Positions 62,228-64,000 of a DNA stretch of 64,000 nt are shown one piece after another (within the stretch, counting starts at the first letter, position 1; the number at the start of each line of letters is the position of its first letter). This DNA is from JACVRW01 sp963771715. GTDB taxonomy: Bacteria; Actinomycetota; Thermoleophilia; Solirubrobacterales; Thermoleophilaceae. The stretch is taken from assembly GCA_963771715.1 (NCBI GenBank), contig CAVYUQ010000003.1, forward strand, positions 62,001 through 126,000. The letters are read 5' to 3'. The position numbers and the translations under genes are program-made. A model generated the notes under the pieces. The model did no database searches and was not told the DNA's origin. It worked only from the letters and a program-made list of their open reading frames with translations.

Positions 62228-63514
62228 ATGGCGGCGACGATGGCAAAGAGCAAGCTCCTTGCTCCGCTCGCCGTCTTCGGCGCAGTGCTGGCGGTGATGG
62301 TGGCGCTCAACGGGGGCGCCGCCTCGCCGCCGGCACTGTCCGCCGGCGCCGACCTGGGCCGCCCGTCGGGCGATCCCCTGCGGGACGCCCAGGCGGCCGT
62401 GCGGGCGGCGCCCGACAGCGCGGATGCCCGCGCGCTGCTCGGAGAGGCCTATGTGACGCAGGCGCGCGCTACGGGCGACCCCTCGCTCTACGCACGCGCC
62501 GACCGAGTGTTGAGCGGCGCCCTGCGCCGCGATCCGGGCAACGTGGCGGCGCTCGTGGGTGCCGGAACGCTCGCCGGCCTGCGCCACGACTTCCGCGAGC
62601 AGCTGCGCCTCGGCCTGGCGGCGAGGCGGGTGGCTCCCCAGCTCGCGCGTCCTTACACCGTGATCGCCGATGCTCGGATCGAGCTCGGCCAGTACGCGGA
62701 TGCTGCCCGTTCGATCCAGCGGCTCGTGGACATCAAGCCGGGCCTTCCCGCGTACGCGCGCGTGTCTTACTACCGCGAGCTGACGGGCGACCCGAGCGGG
62801 GCTGTGCGCGCGATGCGCTTCGCCGCGTCGGCGGGAGGCGCGCCGGAGAGCCTCGCCTACGTGCAGGCGCTGACCGGCAACCTCGAGCTCGCGCGGGGCC
62901 GCGTTTCCGCCGCGCGGGACGCCTACATGGCCTCGCTCCGAACCGTTCCTGGCTTCTCCGACGCGCTGGAAGGGCTCGCGCGGGTGGACGCGGCGCGCGG
63001 CGACCTTCGTGGGTCAGCCGCGCGCCTGCGCCGCCTCGCGCCGAACCGGCCGCCGGCGCGCGCGCTCGCGTTCCTCGCGGAGCTCGAGCTGGGTGCCGGG
63101 CATGACCGCGCCGCTCGCCGCCACCTCGGGGCCGCTGCCGCACAGTTCGCGCGCGATCGCGCCGGCGGCGGACTGCCCGACGCCGAGGCCGTCCTCTTCG
63201 AGGCGAACCACGGGAGCAGCACACGGGCGGTGCGGCTCGGCCGTCGCGTGTGGCGAGCGAAGCCCAGCATTCGCTCGGCCGACGCACTTGGCTGGGCGCT
63301 AACGCGAGCAGGACGTCCACGCGAGGGGCTCGCCTGGGCACGCCGTGCGCTCAGGACCGGCTCGCTCGATCCGATGTTCCGCCTGCACGCCGGAGTGGCG
63401 GCCCGCCGGGCGGACTTTGAGCGCGAGGCGGCGCGGCAGTTCGATCTTGCATCGAAGGGTGCGGCGGCGCTGTCGCCCGCGGCCGCGCGGCTCCTTCAGC
63501 GCTCGATGCATTGA
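62228..63514 (+). CDS. Signal-anchored TPR-repeat protein
   Basis: 428 residues, intact. One N-terminal helix (LAPLAVFGAVLAVMVALNGG) precedes at least six TPR-like repeats: DSADARALLGEAYVTQA, DPGNVAALVGAGTLAGLRHD, APQLARPYTVIADARIELGQ, PGFSDALEGLARVDAARGDL, RSADALGWALTRAGRPREGL. It is probably an extracytoplasmic scaffold. It follows the DUF4331 gene by 6 bp; this pairing is seen in other bacteria, as far as I recall, and suggests joint function. Confidence 0.85.
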   Translation: MAATMAKSKLLAPLAVFGAVLAVMVALNGGAASPPALSAGADLGRPSGDPLRDAQAAVRAAPDSADARALLGEAYVTQARATGDPSLYARADRVLSGALRRDPGNVAALVGAGTLAGLRHDFREQLRLGLAARRVAPQLARPYTVIADARIELGQYADAARSIQRLVDIKPGLPAYARVSYYRELTGDPSGAVRAMRFAASAGGAPESLAYVQALTGNLELARGRVSAARDAYMASLRTVPGFSDALEGLARVDAARGDLRGSAARLRRLAPNRPPARALAFLAELELGAGHDRAARRHLGAAAAQFARDRAGGGLPDAEAVLFEANHGSSTRAVRLGRRVWRAKPSIRSADALGWALTRAGRPREGLAWARRALRTGSLDPMFRLHAGVAARRADFEREAARQFDLASKGAAALSPAAARLLQRSMH

Positions 63515-63587
63515 CGCTTGGCCTACGTGCGGCTTCACGCCGACCTCACCAGCGACCGCGCCTCGCCTGCGGGATACTCGGCGGGCG

Positions 63588-63986
63588 ATGTCGCAGGAGA
63601 ACGTGGAGATCGTGCGTCGCGTCTATGAGGCTTGGGCCCGCAACGAACTCCCTGGACCGGCCCGCCTGTTCGACGCGCAGATTGAATACGTGAACCCGCC
63701 CGACGCGGTCGAACCGGGCACTCGTCATGGCCTGGTTGCTTTCACCCGGGCGGTCCACGATGCCTTCGAGGGCTGGGGGGCCTGGCAGATCGAGCCGGAA
63801 GAGTTCATTCCCGCAGGTGAGCAGGTGGCTGTGGTCGTCCGATACCGAGCCCACTGGCGGACGAGCGGGGTTGATGTGGCGGCGCATGAGTCGGCACTGT
63901 GGACGGTCCGTGATGGGAAGGTTGTGCGGTACGAGTGGTTCCACGGCCCGAAAGACGCCCTCGAAGCTGTGGGGCTGTCGGAGTAG
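63588..63986 (+). CDS. SnoaL/NTF2-like protein of the MSQENVE family
   Basis: 132 residues, intact: MSQENVEIVRRVYEAWARNE, FDAQIEYVNPPDAVEPGTRH, WQIEPEEFIPAGEQVAVVV and ESALWTVRDGKVVRYEWFHG. The MSQENVE start is characteristic of a SnoaL-like family that is hugely expanded in Thermoleophilia such as Solirubrobacter and Conexibacter; I rely on this as taxonomic evidence. The function of the family is unknown. The window ends 14 bases later. Confidence 0.85.
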   Translation: MSQENVEIVRRVYEAWARNELPGPARLFDAQIEYVNPPDAVEPGTRHGLVAFTRAVHDAFEGWGAWQIEPEEFIPAGEQVAVVVRYRAHWRTSGVDVAAHESALWTVRDGKVVRYEWFHGPKDALEAVGLSE

Positions 63987-64000
63987 GCGATGGCGAGTTC

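Overview
The window is very GC-rich actinobacterial DNA and appears to join two unrelated genomes near position 56,150. Positions 1 to about 56,148 read as a Streptomyces chromosome. The evidence is the maltose/starch locus (malE-malF-malG-amylase-pullulanase, with aglA and malR divergent), a PAP2 protein, glnE, glnA2 and nadE, plus Streptomyces-type histidine kinase, MMPL and ECF42/YCII genes. Positions about 56,184 to 64,000 look like a Thermoleophilia/Solirubrobacterales genome: tRNA-Ser beside serS, a DUF4331 plus TPR pair, and SnoaL/NTF2 proteins, one starting MSQENVEIVRR. At the join an alpha/beta-hydrolase gene is cut so that only its C-terminal part remains.

Layout: 0.1-1.5 kb holds a CHMI-like isomerase, a possible 43-residue protein and a winged-helix regulator. 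1.6-6.0 kb holds an MMPL exporter divergent from a two-component system. 6.1-9.3 kb is a Tat-exported GH89 alpha-N-acetylglucosaminidase and 9.4-11.4 kb an unknown membrane protein. 11.4-21.9 kb is the maltodextrin regulon: MalEFG imports, secreted amylase and pullulanase degrade starch, AglA hydrolyses imported sugars, and MalR probably represses. 22.0-25.8 kb carries PAP2, a HAD phosphatase and a PLP enzyme coupled to a DauR/YheO-like regulator. 25.8-29.5 kb is an uncharacterised pair: a P-loop ATPase and a membrane-tethered periplasmic-binding-fold protein. 29.6-34.2 kb is an unpaired CitB-type response regulator, tctCBA and a mycothiol-dependent-isomerase-like gene. 34.2-35.8 kb encodes two related membrane-anchored proteins. 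35.9-37.9 kb is a large TnpB-like RuvC nuclease. 38.0-41.0 kb is glnE. 41.0-45.6 kb is a trypsin-nSTAND-WD40 protein. 45.7-48.9 kb is a UspA protein, a sugar MFS transporter and a divergent LacI regulator. 48.9-56.1 kb holds glnA2, a multicopper oxidase behind a CsoR-like operator, nadE, YCII-ECF42 and the hydrolase fragment.

Almost every Streptomyces gene is broken by single-base indels, mostly extra C or G. Essential genes (glnE, glnA2, nadE) and neighbours are hit alike, so this is read as unpolished long-read sequence and not gene decay. CDS coordinates below therefore span from inferred true start to inferred true stop, across frameshifts. Only a few frameshifts are seen after 56.2 kb.

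The most novel loci are the ATPase/binding-protein pair (25.8-29.5 kb), the trypsin-nSTAND-WD40 gene with a minisatellite in its NTPase domain (41.0-45.6 kb), the TnpB-like nuclease 72 bp upstream of glnE, and a sigma-region-4-like HTH joined through an acidic linker and one membrane helix to an L,D-transpeptidase domain (56.2-57.6 kb). No CRISPR array, rRNA gene, riboswitch or replication origin was recognised.
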